53,645 nucleotides of DNA from an uncultured Ruminococcus sp. (GTDB taxonomy: Bacteria; Bacillota; Clostridia; RUG12999). The translations under genes and the position numbers were made by a program. Shown in pieces: positions 33,957 to 42,888 of the stretch; position 1 is the stretch's first letter, and every line of letters begins with the position of its first letter. Below the pieces are notes generated by a model that had not been told where the DNA came from, searched no databases, and saw only the letters and a program-made list of their open reading frames with translations. The stretch covers positions 1 through 53,645 of the forward strand of contig CACZWD010000004.1 of NCBI GenBank assembly GCA_902784805.1, given 5' to 3'.

Positions 33957-33994
33957 GAGCATACCACCTCAAAAGTGATATGCTCTTTCTTTTT
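33957..33994 (+). terminator. Hairpin with T-rich tail next to the intron end
   Basis: GAGCATACCAC pairs with GTGATATGCTC (one mismatch) over a 7-nt loop and is followed on plus by TTTCTTTTT. A plus-strand intrinsic terminator, probably left from the ancestral neighbourhood and used as intron target from the other side. The rest of the stretch to 34085 is AT-rich and shows nothing else clear. Confidence 0.7.
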
Positions 33995-34085
33995 GCACCT
34001 GTTTGACAAACCGTCATAAACTATACTGTTTTATGAAGGACTGCCATTCGGTGGTTTTTTTCAAGAATTTTTAATTAATATTTAA

Positions 34086-35660
34086 CTAATAATCAATGGC
34101 GTCTTTATAAGGATTAAAATTTCCGTCCCAGAAAAACAGTTTCAAAGCTCCATTTTTCGGAAAGCTTGCAGTTACTATACCATCCTCGGTAATCTGCAGC
34201 TTTCTAAAATCTGTAAGTCTGCCATTATTTTTTTCTGCCTGAAAAACATTAACTTTGGCGCCATTTTCGGTACATATCTTTGTTACGGTATTCCCGTTTT
34301 CAAGGTATGTTTCACCAAACCTCACATTGCCCAAATCAAAGCTGCCGCCCTGTACAAAAGATTTTGTATCAAAAGAATAAACTCCGTAATTTAACGTATT
34401 TTTGTTTATAAACAAGCCGCAGATATACGGAACATTATATTCAAGCCTCGTTTCCTCTGTTTTGGTATCATAAGACCATATTGCTTTATCGGTATTAAAA
34501 TATATTTTGCCGTTATATTCGGCAAGCCCTGCATAACACGTATTAGAATAAAAGTATCTTTGTGAAATATGCCATCTGTTATCGCCGCCGTCAAGCCTTG
34601 TCATAATTGTCCGTCCGCTTACCGTTACCAGGCTTGTTCCGCTTATACGGTATTGTTCTCCGTAGCTATATACAAGAGCGCTTACTGCCTCATGCCAGTC
34701 GGCATTATCATACAAGTACGAATCGGCAACCGCGTCACCCAAATCAAAGCCGTAATGAGCGTTCGGAAGGTTTTCTATGCAGTCTGTGCTAAGTAAAGCG
34801 TATGTGTGCCTAACCTGAGCGTATTGGTCATATGTCGGATCATCCCATGTGCAGTCTATGTGATACCATTCACCATCTATTTTAACCAAATTCCATGCAT
34901 GACTCGGATTCATTTCTGTTGATGAAACAAAGGCGCAGTCTATGCCGAGTCTGTCCATTATCAGCTTCATTGTAAGGGCATATGCCTGGCACACGCCGGA
35001 TTTGCTTACCATCATAGAAGTATCATACACGGTATATGTGCCGTCATATTCATAATTTAAAACAATATAGTCATGAACAGTCATAACCTTGTCAAAATCA
35101 CTCATATTGCCGTTTACATGTAAAAGAATATTCTCCGTTTCCTCGTCAATTGCGGCAAGCATTTCATAAACTTCGGGTATTTTGGTCCTGTCAAGGACAG
35201 GGTTATCGGCATAAGGATCCACATAAAGACTGTCAATATATCGCGGATAAATAAACGTCTTTCCTGAATTGTCTAAATAACCAAAATCTCCTACAACATA
35301 GTATAACCTCGGGTTCTCATAAAAAACTCTTGGATAAATGTTCTTAGCGAGTTCAAAGTCAATTCCCAAACCACTTACATCTATTTCCTCGGCAAAATTT
35401 TGCCAGCCTTCAACAATCCTTTCGGCAAAAAGGACTTCATTACTCTTTGCGGGGCTTGACCTTAACGCTTTCACGGAACGCAAAGCGCCCGAAGCGGCAT
35501 ATTCCTCCGCTACCGTTTTTGTGTATGTTTTCGGAAATCTGTCAGCTTCAACCGTTTTATAAATAATTTCGTCCTCCGCGTAAACACTTACCGAAGCAAA
35601 AGAAACAATTATTAAAAACAGCAAAAACAGAGCGATGTTTTTTTTCATTTCCGCATCCAT
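34086..35660 (-). CDS. Secreted transglutaminase-like (TGc) domain protein
   Basis: 524 residues with a signal peptide (KKNIALFLLFLIIVSFASVSVYA). A transglutaminase/protease-like core lies at about 180-270: MTVHDYIVLNYEYD, the Cys in SKSGVCQAYALTMKLI, and His/Asp in SHAWNLVKIDGEWYHIDCTW, so the Cys-His-Asp triad is complete. The C-terminal half (about 330-520) has short beta-rich repeats (ISQRYFY, AGLAEYNGKIYFNTD, IWSYDTKT) of propeller type. Likely a surface peptidase or amidase; bacterial members are rarely true cross-linkers. Two starts (35660 and 35648) are possible; the second puts Met right before the signal peptide. Own promoter. Confidence 0.85.
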   Translation of the reverse strand: MDAEMKKNIALFLLFLIIVSFASVSVYAEDEIIYKTVEADRFPKTYTKTVAEEYAASGALRSVKALRSSPAKSNEVLFAERIVEGWQNFAEEIDVSGLGIDFELAKNIYPRVFYENPRLYYVVGDFGYLDNSGKTFIYPRYIDSLYVDPYADNPVLDRTKIPEVYEMLAAIDEETENILLHVNGNMSDFDKVMTVHDYIVLNYEYDGTYTVYDTSMMVSKSGVCQAYALTMKLIMDRLGIDCAFVSSTEMNPSHAWNLVKIDGEWYHIDCTWDDPTYDQYAQVRHTYALLSTDCIENLPNAHYGFDLGDAVADSYLYDNADWHEAVSALVYSYGEQYRISGTSLVTVSGRTIMTRLDGGDNRWHISQRYFYSNTCYAGLAEYNGKIYFNTDKAIWSYDTKTEETRLEYNVPYICGLFINKNTLNYGVYSFDTKSFVQGGSFDLGNVRFGETYLENGNTVTKICTENGAKVNVFQAEKNNGRLTDFRKLQITEDGIVTASFPKNGALKLFFWDGNFNPYKDAIDY

Positions 35661-35697
35661 ACCTTTCTATATAGCCTGATGCCATAAACACACATTT

Positions 35698-35726
35698 ATT
35701 TTATCACAGTTTTACAATTTTTTCAA
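35698..35726 (-). promoter_or_regulatory. Sigma-A promoter of the transglutaminase-like gene
   Basis: TTGAAA (35726-35721), 17-bp spacer, TAAAAT (35703-35698) on the minus strand. Confidence 0.65.
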
Positions 35727-35771
35727 TACCTAATTTTACATTTTTCTCTATACATTTTTTGTGGTAAACCT

Positions 35772-36998
35772 TTAAATTGCCGTTACAGTTGTTCCTTCAA
35801 AATAAAAAGCAATAATATCACGGTATCCGAAACCGAGGTCGGACATATTTTTGCAGCCCCATTGACTCATACCGACGCCATGACCGTAACCTTTACCGTT
35901 AAAAATAAAACTATCCGCGCCTCCGTTTAAGGTCGCAAGCTTAAACGCGCCTCCGCCATCAACGCTGTTTTCCATTTCTATTATTGCCGCAATAAGCGAT
36001 TTTACCACGCCTCCGCTCGAAGAAACCGTAAACAGGGTGCTTTTAAGTTCAAAAAATGAGCGTATATTATCCTTTTCAAGTGAATATAAACCGTTTTCAC
36101 CGTGTATTGTAAGCTTAATCGCTCTGCCGGAAGGAGCTGTCTCGTCAATTGTTATATTTCTTACTTTTCCGATATTTTTACCGATTTTTTTCAGTTTTTG
36201 CTCAATTTCGTCCGCCGTATAATTTACAGTCCATGTGTTAGGCTCTGTATATGGGTCGGGCTTTGAAACATAATAAGGCACCGCAGCATACCATACATTC
36301 TCGGAACCTTCCGTATAGCCCCCGCTATTGGAGCTATATACGGTACTCACCACAGAACCGCCATATTTTACGACCTCACCTTCGGTCGCGAAAACCGCTT
36401 CATTTGTTGAGTCTACTTCCGTACTCATTCCTCTATATACCTGACAATGGGTGGTTGTGCAAAGATCAAAGCCGTCGCCATGATGGTTGCTGCCTCTCAC
36501 TTTTGCCCACGTAAAGCTTCTTGCCGTTACAGCGGCTGCCTTTAAAGCCTCTCTGCCCCAGGAGGGATAAATTTCATTTGGCAAAACACCGCATATATAT
36601 TCGTCAACACTTAAAATGTTAATGACTTTAAGACCGGAATCAGTCGCAGTAATTTCACATATACCTCTGTATTTTTTGCCGTCAAGCGATAAATATCCCG
36701 CTTCGGGAACAAAAAGACATGGCTCGTTTTTTTCAAAACCCGCAATCAGCACATTTTCGGAATTATAAACACTCATACCGCCGCTTTCATTTTCAAAAAC
36801 GGCTTTCACGTAATAATATGGCGCTGCGCCGCCCGTGATATCAATTCTGCCGCCGCTTTCAAGAACAGCTTCAGCCTTTGCGGTACCATTATAATACAAT
36901 CCCACACGAATATTTGTACTTTCTGCCGAGCATGCACAACTACCGATAGCGGAGATAAGTATAATTATAAGCAATACGCATTTTATAAGTTTAGTCAA
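35772..36998 (-). CDS. SpoIID/LytB-domain protein
   Basis: 408 residues with an N-terminal signal or anchor (IKCVLLIIILISAIGSCACS, a possible lipobox at its end). The SpoIID domain spans about 110-405: VDEYICGVLPNEIYPSWGRE holds the catalytic Glu of SpoIID transglycosylases (PNE), AAAVTARSFTWAKV, GFDLCTTTHCQVYRG, YSSNSGGYTEGSENVW, and the terminal GKGYGHGVGMSQWG. SpoIID cuts glycan strands during engulfment; related proteins act as amidase enhancers (LytB). Start is TTG behind GGAGGGAG. Without a sigma-E site and outside a spoIIIG-type context, it could be the sporulation gene or a vegetative paralogue. Confidence 0.88.
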   Translation of the reverse strand: MTKLIKCVLLIIILISAIGSCACSAESTNIRVGLYYNGTAKAEAVLESGGRIDITGGAAPYYYVKAVFENESGGMSVYNSENVLIAGFEKNEPCLFVPEAGYLSLDGKKYRGICEITATDSGLKVINILSVDEYICGVLPNEIYPSWGREALKAAAVTARSFTWAKVRGSNHHGDGFDLCTTTHCQVYRGMSTEVDSTNEAVFATEGEVVKYGGSVVSTVYSSNSGGYTEGSENVWYAAVPYYVSKPDPYTEPNTWTVNYTADEIEQKLKKIGKNIGKVRNITIDETAPSGRAIKLTIHGENGLYSLEKDNIRSFFELKSTLFTVSSSGGVVKSLIAAIIEMENSVDGGGAFKLATLNGGADSFIFNGKGYGHGVGMSQWGCKNMSDLGFGYRDIIAFYFEGTTVTAI

Positions 36999-37107
36999 TT
37001 CGCTCCCTCCTGTTTTTAAAATATATTTATTATATATTTATTTCAACAAATTTTACGCTTTTCCTTCTATTTTCGCAGGAAAAATATGTTACATTTCCGT
37101 TACCGTA

Positions 37108-37136
37108 TTGAAATTTATGTTTTTTTGTAGTAAAAT
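37108..37136 (+). promoter_or_regulatory. Sigma-A promoter of the tyrosine recombinase
   Basis: TTGAAA (37108-37113), 17-bp spacer, TAAAAT (37131-37136), 34 bp before the start codon, which has AAGGAGG. Confidence 0.68.
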
Positions 37137-37169
37137 ATATTTATCCGAACGTTATAAGGAGGCGCAAAT

Positions 37170-38141
37170 ATGGAGCTCGATAACAAATATATATCCGAAT
37201 TTATAAATTATATTGAGATAATAAAAGGCAAATCTCCAAAAACAGCCGCCGAATATCGTTACGACCTGATAACTTTTTTCAGATTTCTTATGATAAACCG
37301 AGGCTATGCCGCATGCCCTGCTCCCGATAAAAATTTCAGAGATAATTATTCAAAAATTGACATAGAAAAAATAACCGCTAAAGTTTTAAACGAAATAACT
37401 CTTTCGGAGCTTTATGAATACCTTTCGTTTGTAAATAAATATATGCATAACAGCTCATCGGCAAGAGCCAGAAAGGTTGCGAGTCTGCGCTCGTTTTTTA
37501 AATATATGTCCATGCGCAGTGGCATTTTAAAGCATAATCCCGCCGAAAATCTTGAAACTCCAAAGGTTGCTAAAAAACAACCTAGATATCTTACGCTTGA
37601 GGAATCCGAAAAGCTTTTGCAAAGCATACCGAAAGACAATTTTTTTTCGAGAAATTTATGCATAATAACGCTTTTTCTAAACTGCGGTATGCGTGTCAGT
37701 GAGTTGGTCGGAATAAATATCAGCTCAATACGTGACGATACAGTTGTCGTTACGGGTAAAGGCAATAAGGAGCGAACGGTATATTTAAACAAAGCTTGTA
37801 TAATGACCATAAATAACTATCTTCGCGAACGCCCCGCAGACGGCGTTACCGACCGTGACGCTCTGTTTATTTCACATATGAAAAAAAGATTAAGCACAAA
37901 AATGGTCTGGTGTATTGTCAAAAAATGTCTTGACAGTGCAGGGCTTGACGCTTCTCGCTTTTCGCCGCATAAGCTCAGGCATACGGCGGCAACGCTTCTT
38001 TACCAATACGCCGATACCGACCTGCTTGTCATTAAGCAGATTTTGGGACATGAAAGCCTTGCCACGACGCAAATTTATACACATCTTGACGATAAAAGCG
38101 CGCGTGAGGCAATAAAGAAAAATCCTCTCTCAAGAGAATAG
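37170..38141 (+). CDS. Tyrosine recombinase with complete catalytic set (Xer-like)
   Basis: 323 residues. SAM-like N-terminal domain with an insertion of about 25 residues (near 48-72), catalytic domain from about 138. Catalytic residues are all present: Arg175 (CGMRVSEL), Lys200 (GKGNKER), His267 and Arg270 (SPHKLRHT), His294 (LGHESLATT) and nucleophile Tyr303 (IYTHL). Its surroundings show no phage or integrative-element genes and no att-like repeats, so a chromosomal XerC-type role in dimer resolution is plausible; it may compensate for the altered XerD-like protein at 13653-14546. Stop lies 44 bp before the LRR gene. Confidence 0.9.
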   Translation: MELDNKYISEFINYIEIIKGKSPKTAAEYRYDLITFFRFLMINRGYAACPAPDKNFRDNYSKIDIEKITAKVLNEITLSELYEYLSFVNKYMHNSSSARARKVASLRSFFKYMSMRSGILKHNPAENLETPKVAKKQPRYLTLEESEKLLQSIPKDNFFSRNLCIITLFLNCGMRVSELVGINISSIRDDTVVVTGKGNKERTVYLNKACIMTINNYLRERPADGVTDRDALFISHMKKRLSTKMVWCIVKKCLDSAGLDASRFSPHKLRHTAATLLYQYADTDLLVIKQILGHESLATTQIYTHLDDKSAREAIKKNPLSRE

Positions 38142-38185
38142 CGGGCTTTGACAAAATGCATAGACCTCTCGAAAGGAAAGTTATA

Positions 38186-39571
38186 ATGATGAGAAAAAAT
38201 TTTTCACTGATTTTAATTTTAATATTGCTTTTGCTTATTTTGCCGTCATGCGGCAAACAATCCATTGCGGATATTTTAAAAACTCCCGAAAAATATGCCA
38301 ACCGAAACGGTTTTGTTATATTTGAAGGTCAGCTTATAAAATATTGCGGCAGTGAAAGCTCCATCAAACTTCCAGATGAAATTTTTATTATATATGACGG
38401 CGCATTTGATGGCTGTGACTTTCTTAAAGATATCACCTTGCCGGATACGCTTACAAGTATCGGAAGCGAAGCTTTTTCAGATTGTACATCTTTAAAAAAC
38501 GTTACTGTACCGAGCCGCGTTACAAGCCTTGGAACAAGGACTTTTTCGGGCTGCACGTTGCTTGAAACAATTACGCTTTCCGATGCCCTTACCGCTCTTC
38601 CTTACGGACTTTTTATGAATTGCAAAAGTCTGAAAAAAATCGATATTCCTCAAAATGTAACTTATATGGGTGATAGTGTTTTTAATAACTGCAAAAGTCT
38701 TGAAAAAATTTCTTTGCCAAATAAAATTACGGAGCTTCCCGCTTATACCTTTGCCGGCTGCACCTCACTTAAAGAGGTACATCTGCCTGAAAATCTTACA
38801 GCTGTTAAGGATTATGCTTTTGATAATAACAGTTCACTTGAGAAAATTTCTTTACCCGAAAGTGTAAACTATATAGGAACCGGCGTTTTTTCATATTGCG
38901 GCAAACTTAAAAATCCCATACTTCCGGCGCATCTTGTTCATCTGGGAGAATCTGTTTTTTTTGGCTGTGAAAGCATAACCGAAATAGTTATTCCGAAAAG
39001 TGTTGACAGTTTGCGCAAAGAAGCTTTTAGCATGTGTACCGCACTTGAAAACGTGGTTTTTGAAGGCGACCTTATAACTATAGAACAACGAGCGTTTTAC
39101 AATTGCCGCAACATTTCACATATTGATCTTCCCGTTTCGCTTACTCAAATCGGCGCGTCCGCGTTTGAAAGCTGTGGAATATCGGAAATTAATATACGCG
39201 ATGCTGCCATTGTATCAATTGATAAAAACGCATTTAAGGATTGCGTGAAGCTTGAAAAAATCGAGCTCCCGACAGCCCTTACCACTATCGGTCAATATGC
39301 GTTCACAGGTTGTATGCTTTTAAAATCACTTGAAATTCCCGAAGGTATATCGCTGCTCCCTTCAGGTCTTGTGATGGGCTGCTCATCACTTGAACACATA
39401 AATATACCTGTTTCAGTTGTTAAAGCAGGAAGTTATGTTTTTGAGGAAACGCCTCATTTAACTGCGGTAAATTATAACGGAACTTTAAAAGAATACGAAA
39501 AAATTGAAAAAGACGAAAACTATATGAGTGAAGAAGCTGCCGCAAGAATAACTGTACTAACTGCGGCATGA
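38186..39571 (+). CDS. BspA-type leucine-rich-repeat lipoprotein
   Basis: 461 residues from ATG 38186 (GAAAGGA 8 nt upstream; a second ATG follows directly). Lipoprotein signal with lipobox LPSC just after a Leu/Ile-rich helix. About fourteen LRR_5 repeats of 23 residues from about 50 to 435, each of the kind C-x-SLK-x-I-x-LP-x-x-[LV]-x-x-[IL]-x-x-x-AF-x-x. Such proteins lie on the cell surface and are common in gut bacteria, where some bind host proteins; binding here is not shown. The terminator lies inside the opposite gene. Confidence 0.9.
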   Translation: MMRKNFSLILILILLLLILPSCGKQSIADILKTPEKYANRNGFVIFEGQLIKYCGSESSIKLPDEIFIIYDGAFDGCDFLKDITLPDTLTSIGSEAFSDCTSLKNVTVPSRVTSLGTRTFSGCTLLETITLSDALTALPYGLFMNCKSLKKIDIPQNVTYMGDSVFNNCKSLEKISLPNKITELPAYTFAGCTSLKEVHLPENLTAVKDYAFDNNSSLEKISLPESVNYIGTGVFSYCGKLKNPILPAHLVHLGESVFFGCESITEIVIPKSVDSLRKEAFSMCTALENVVFEGDLITIEQRAFYNCRNISHIDLPVSLTQIGASAFESCGISEINIRDAAIVSIDKNAFKDCVKLEKIELPTALTTIGQYAFTGCMLLKSLEIPEGISLLPSGLVMGCSSLEHINIPVSVVKAGSYVFEETPHLTAVNYNGTLKEYEKIEKDENYMSEEAAARITVLTAA

Positions 39572-39578
39572 TAAGAAA

Positions 39579-40499
39579 TTAAATGCAAAGCTTGGAACAA
39601 TCTCCTTGGCAGATTGCTCCTTTTTCCATTATGCTTTCAATTTCCTCTTTTATTTTCCACCAGCTTATATTAAAATTCGCGATAAGCGTGTCTTTTTTCG
39701 GCGCTCTGCCAATTAAGCGCTCAATGGCACAGCAAGGCGAAAGATTTCTTAAAAACAAAATTGCTCTCCTTATATAATCATCTTTCGAGAGAAGCTGCAC
39801 ATCGCCTTTTTCGTACATATCGGCAAGTACTGTGCCTTTTACAACATAAAGCGAATGCATTTTCGCGCCTTCAATTTTTAGTGCCGTTAAAATTCTGGCG
39901 GTTTCACGTACATCTTCATCACTATCCCACGGCAAATCAATTATAACATGCGCGCATACTGGAAAACCGTAGGAATGTACTGCATTTACGGCGTAAATAA
40001 ATTCGGCAAGTCCGTGGCATCGGTTAATTGTTTTAAGTGTATGAATATTTGCAGTTTGCAAGCCTATTTCAACCGATATATTTATGCCGGTATCGCTTGA
40101 AAATTTTTTCATAATATTAAGATGTTGTTCCGTTATGCAATCGGGTCTTGTAGATATACAGGTTTCAACAATATGCGGCAGCGCGGTTTCATAAAGATTT
40201 TTTTCAAATCGCTCTATGCTTAAATATGTATTTGTAAAATTCTGAAAAAACGCAATAAACTTTTTTGCTCCGTAATGAGCGCCTATATATTTCATATTTT
40301 TTTCAAGCTGTTCTTTTATGCTCATTTTACAGGGCAGACTTTCAAAACCGGCAGCGGTCTCACCGCAAAAAATGCAGCCGCCTTTTTCCAAAGTTCCATC
40401 CCTGTTCGGGCAGGTTAACGGCAGATTTATCGGAAGCTTATATACTTTCTCACCGTATTTTTCTTTAAGCGATTCGGAATAAATATTATAAATTTTCAT
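39579..40499 (-). CDS. Radical SAM protein, TIGR01212/YhcC family
   Basis: 306 residues beginning KIYNIYSESLKEKYGEKVYK. CPNRDGTLEKGGCIFC is the unusual widely spaced cluster motif (Cys near 30, then C-x-x-C near 42-45) of this family; AFFQNFTNTYL, ISTRPDCI and VEIGLQTAN follow, with a C-terminal cysteine pair in CQGDCSKLC. E. coli YhcC is the best-known relative and has no settled reaction. The last codons encode the LRR gene's terminator on the opposite strand. Confidence 0.9.
   Translation of the reverse strand: MKIYNIYSESLKEKYGEKVYKLPINLPLTCPNRDGTLEKGGCIFCGETAAGFESLPCKMSIKEQLEKNMKYIGAHYGAKKFIAFFQNFTNTYLSIERFEKNLYETALPHIVETCISTRPDCITEQHLNIMKKFSSDTGINISVEIGLQTANIHTLKTINRCHGLAEFIYAVNAVHSYGFPVCAHVIIDLPWDSDEDVRETARILTALKIEGAKMHSLYVVKGTVLADMYEKGDVQLLSKDDYIRRAILFLRNLSPCCAIERLIGRAPKKDTLIANFNISWWKIKEEIESIMEKGAICQGDCSKLCI
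39594..39625 (+). terminator. Terminator of the LRR gene inside the convergent gene
   Basis: GGAACAATCT pairs with AGATTGCTCC (one mismatch) over a 7-nt loop and is followed by TTTTT. It lies within the last codons of the radical SAM gene on the other strand. Confidence 0.7.
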
Positions 40500-40909
40500 A
40501 AAATTTCCTCACTTGCACGTATATTTTTTATTTGTTCGGCAAATACTGTAACTGACCTCATAAATACACATTTGTTTTGCCTCTTAAAGGCACCCTTTTT
40601 CACAAGTCTGACAGTCCGGATTGGATCCGTCAGCCCAGCCTGATATTTCTAATTTGAACACGCTTCAAACGTCGATATTTCGCCGCTTTTTGCTTTATCG
40701 GTCTTGATGGGCGTCAGCCCACCTTCGCCCTCTGCGGCAACAATCAATCGAAATATCATAGTTTTAAGTCCGCAGGAGTTTATTTCGTGCAAATTTTTGC
40801 GGGAACAAGGAAAACGATGCAGAATATACTGTCGTATTTTCAAGGAGTTTGACACCGTACCCACATAAATTTGCCAAAATAAACCATAGTTCAAATTGGA
40901 AACATCAGA
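40500..40909. other. 410-bp gap with one doubtful small frame
   Basis: No assured gene. An 81-codon minus-strand frame (40649-40894) reads FRLIVAAEGEGGLTPIKTD and DKAKSGEISTFEACSN at its end; it has no ribosome site and a GC-richer composition than both neighbours. Near 40603-40630 there is a hairpin CGGAT/ATCCG, and near 40706-40723 a stem GGTGGGC/GCCCATC. I have an impression of similar peptides recurring in clostridial genomes, so it may be a dispersed repeat, but cannot confirm it. Confidence 0.4.
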
Positions 40910-41860
40910 CTAAAAGAACAGAGACTCCCCCTCTCTGTTCTTTTTCGTTATACATATTTTTTTAAGTTCATTAAAAGGAATTTGAGAGAGTAACACAGCA
41001 GAAAAAATCAGTGCGCATCCGAGAATTTCCCACCACGTCATAGATTTCACGTTTGTCCCACCTATTATATGCTCCGCAAGCACGGCGAAAACCGATTCAA
41101 GCGCTAAAATAAGGCTTATAACTGTGGGGTTTGAGCCCTTCTGCGCCATAATCTGCAAAGTATACGCTATTCCGCTCGAAAAAACGCCGATATACATAAG
41201 CGGAAGTAAGCAAGCTGCAATTTCCAAAAAAATAACTTTTTCATATGCAAGCATAAATATCAGCGACAACAACGAAGCTGTGTAAAACTGAATACACGAA
41301 AGCTCAATGCCATCAACGCCATCACTCACATTATCAACGACAATAATATGTACCGAAAACATAAATGCGCAAAGAAGTACAAACAAATCGCTTACAGCAA
41401 GGCTTATACCACCATCACCATGAAGACATAAAAAATAAAAACCTATAACCGCGACAGCAACGGCAGTCCATACGCCTCTGCCCGCTTTTTTCTTAAAAAA
41501 TATACCGAGAACAGGCACAATCACAACATACATAGCTGTTATAAACGCTGTTTTTCCGGCTCCCGTATCACCTATACCTGTTTGCTGAAGAATTGTTGCC
41601 ATCGAAAGTATAATACCGCAAACAATTCCGGAACTCAAAAGCTTTTTAAAATATATTTTATCCTTAAAAACAGATTTTTTCCTTCCTACTTTTCTTTTCA
41701 AAAAAACTACCACTGTAAGAAAAACGGCGGCAATCACAGAGCGCAGAGCTGTTGTAGTGAACGGACCTATATGCTCCGAGCAAACACTTTGCGCGACAAA
41801 AGCTGTCCCCCATATCATTGCTGAAATAAACGCGCATACGTTTTGTTTTAAATATTTCAT
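40910..41860 (-). CDS. EamA/DMT-family transporter
   Basis: 316 residues with ten predicted helices in two EamA halves (about 8-135 and 150-295). SAMIWGTAFVAQSV opens the first; TGAGKTAFITAMYVVIVPVLG ends it; FSSGIAYTLQIMAQKGSNPT and ILALESVFAVLAEHIIGG are typical of the second. Drug/metabolite exporters of this kind move amino acids or metabolites; no substrate can be named. GAGGGA is the ribosome site. No operon partner: the next gene on this strand lies beyond the 410-bp gap. Confidence 0.92.
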   Translation of the reverse strand: MKYLKQNVCAFISAMIWGTAFVAQSVCSEHIGPFTTTALRSVIAAVFLTVVVFLKRKVGRKKSVFKDKIYFKKLLSSGIVCGIILSMATILQQTGIGDTGAGKTAFITAMYVVIVPVLGIFFKKKAGRGVWTAVAVAVIGFYFLCLHGDGGISLAVSDLFVLLCAFMFSVHIIVVDNVSDGVDGIELSCIQFYTASLLSLIFMLAYEKVIFLEIAACLLPLMYIGVFSSGIAYTLQIMAQKGSNPTVISLILALESVFAVLAEHIIGGTNVKSMTWWEILGCALIFSAVLLSQIPFNELKKICITKKNREGESLFF

Positions 41861-41982
41861 AACAAATCCCTCTCTGTATTAAGAAAATGCCGATAGTATT
41901 TTTATTTATATCAGCCCAAACAAAAGCACGCATAAATTTTAACACATTTTTCTGCGCAAATCAAGTATTTCGACTTAATTTA

Positions 41983-42011
41983 TTGACTTTTTTTACATGT
42001 TGTGATAAAAT
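41983..42011 (+). promoter_or_regulatory. Sigma-A promoter of the CmpB-family gene
   Basis: TTGACT (41983-41988), 17-bp spacer, TAAAAT (42006-42011), 24 bp before the ATG; AAAGGGAGG is the ribosome site. Confidence 0.68.
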
Positions 42012-42034
42012 CTTCTTAAAAGGGAGGTTTTTGT

Positions 42035-42802
42035 ATGAATATCGCGCTTGTACTTGCATTTCTTTTTTGCATAGGAAGTCTGCTCGGCTGGTGTCTTGAG
42101 CTCTTTTACAGACATCTTGTGCTTTCAAAAGATAAAGGAGTGTCAACCTGGATAAATCCCGGCTTTCTGGTAGGACCATGTCTCCCAATTTACGGTTTTG
42201 GGCTATGCGTCCTATATCTTCTCGCAAATCTCGAAAAATATTCCTTTATTGAAAATCATGTATTGAACAAATTGATTTTATTTGTTGCAATGGCAGTATT
42301 TATGACGCTTATAGAATATATCGCCGGTATAATTTTTATAAAAGGTATGAACGTAAAGCTTTGGGATTACAGCGACCGCAAGGGAAATATTCAAGGGATT
42401 ATTTGCCCTCTGTTTTCCTTTTTCTGGGCGCTTCTTGGAGCGGGATACTATTTTTTTGTTCATCCGCACATTTTAAATGCCCTCACCTGGCTTTCAAAAA
42501 ACCTTACATTTTCATTTTTTATAGGAATGTTTTTTGGAATATTCACAATAGATTTTATATTTTCCGCGAATCTTCTCGTAAAGATAAAAGCTTTTGCCGA
42601 GGATAATCAGATTGTTATCCGCTACGAAGGACTTAAAGAAACTGTCCGCCGCACCCGGGAAAGGCAAAAACGAAAAGCGAATTTCCTTTTTGCTCTTTAC
42701 TCTGAAACACCTTTTGCGGAGCAGCTTAAAAGCTATCTTGAAAAGGAACGTGAACTTGCTTCAAAAATAAAATCAGAAATTTCAAAAAGAAAAAACAAAT
42801 AA
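42035..42802 (+). CDS. CmpB-type putative membrane protein (ABC_trans_CmpB family)
   Basis: 255 residues with six helices in the first 190 and a charged coiled tail (about 195-255, rich in Lys, Arg and Glu). The segment GWCLELFYRHL, then WINPGFLVGPCLPIYGFG (residues about 42-59), marks the family called putative ABC-transporter type IV. No ATPase partner is encoded nearby and transport has not been shown for the family, so the name should not be taken literally. Confidence 0.85.
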   Translation: MNIALVLAFLFCIGSLLGWCLELFYRHLVLSKDKGVSTWINPGFLVGPCLPIYGFGLCVLYLLANLEKYSFIENHVLNKLILFVAMAVFMTLIEYIAGIIFIKGMNVKLWDYSDRKGNIQGIICPLFSFFWALLGAGYYFFVHPHILNALTWLSKNLTFSFFIGMFFGIFTIDFIFSANLLVKIKAFAEDNQIVIRYEGLKETVRRTRERQKRKANFLFALYSETPFAEQLKSYLEKERELASKIKSEISKRKNK

Positions 42803-42813
42803 ACTTTTTATTT

Positions 42814-42846
42814 AAAACCGGACTAAAAAATCCGCCCGGTTTTTTT
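42814..42846 (+). terminator. Intrinsic terminator of the CmpB-family gene
   Basis: AAACCGG pairs with CCGGTTT; seven T follow the stem. It lies in the 86-bp gap before the convergent sigE gene. Confidence 0.8.
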
Positions 42847-42888
42847 AGTCGTTTCCCTATTGCCATTAAGGCTAAAAAAGTGTGATTA

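Noticed and set aside
33721..34017. 98-codon minus-strand frame at the intron start
   Set aside because: It runs across the hairpin and the non-coding 5' part of the group II intron.
37170..38141. Integrase marking a prophage or integrative element
   Set aside because: No phage, conjugation or att-like repeat sequences were seen around it; neighbours are ordinary chromosomal genes.
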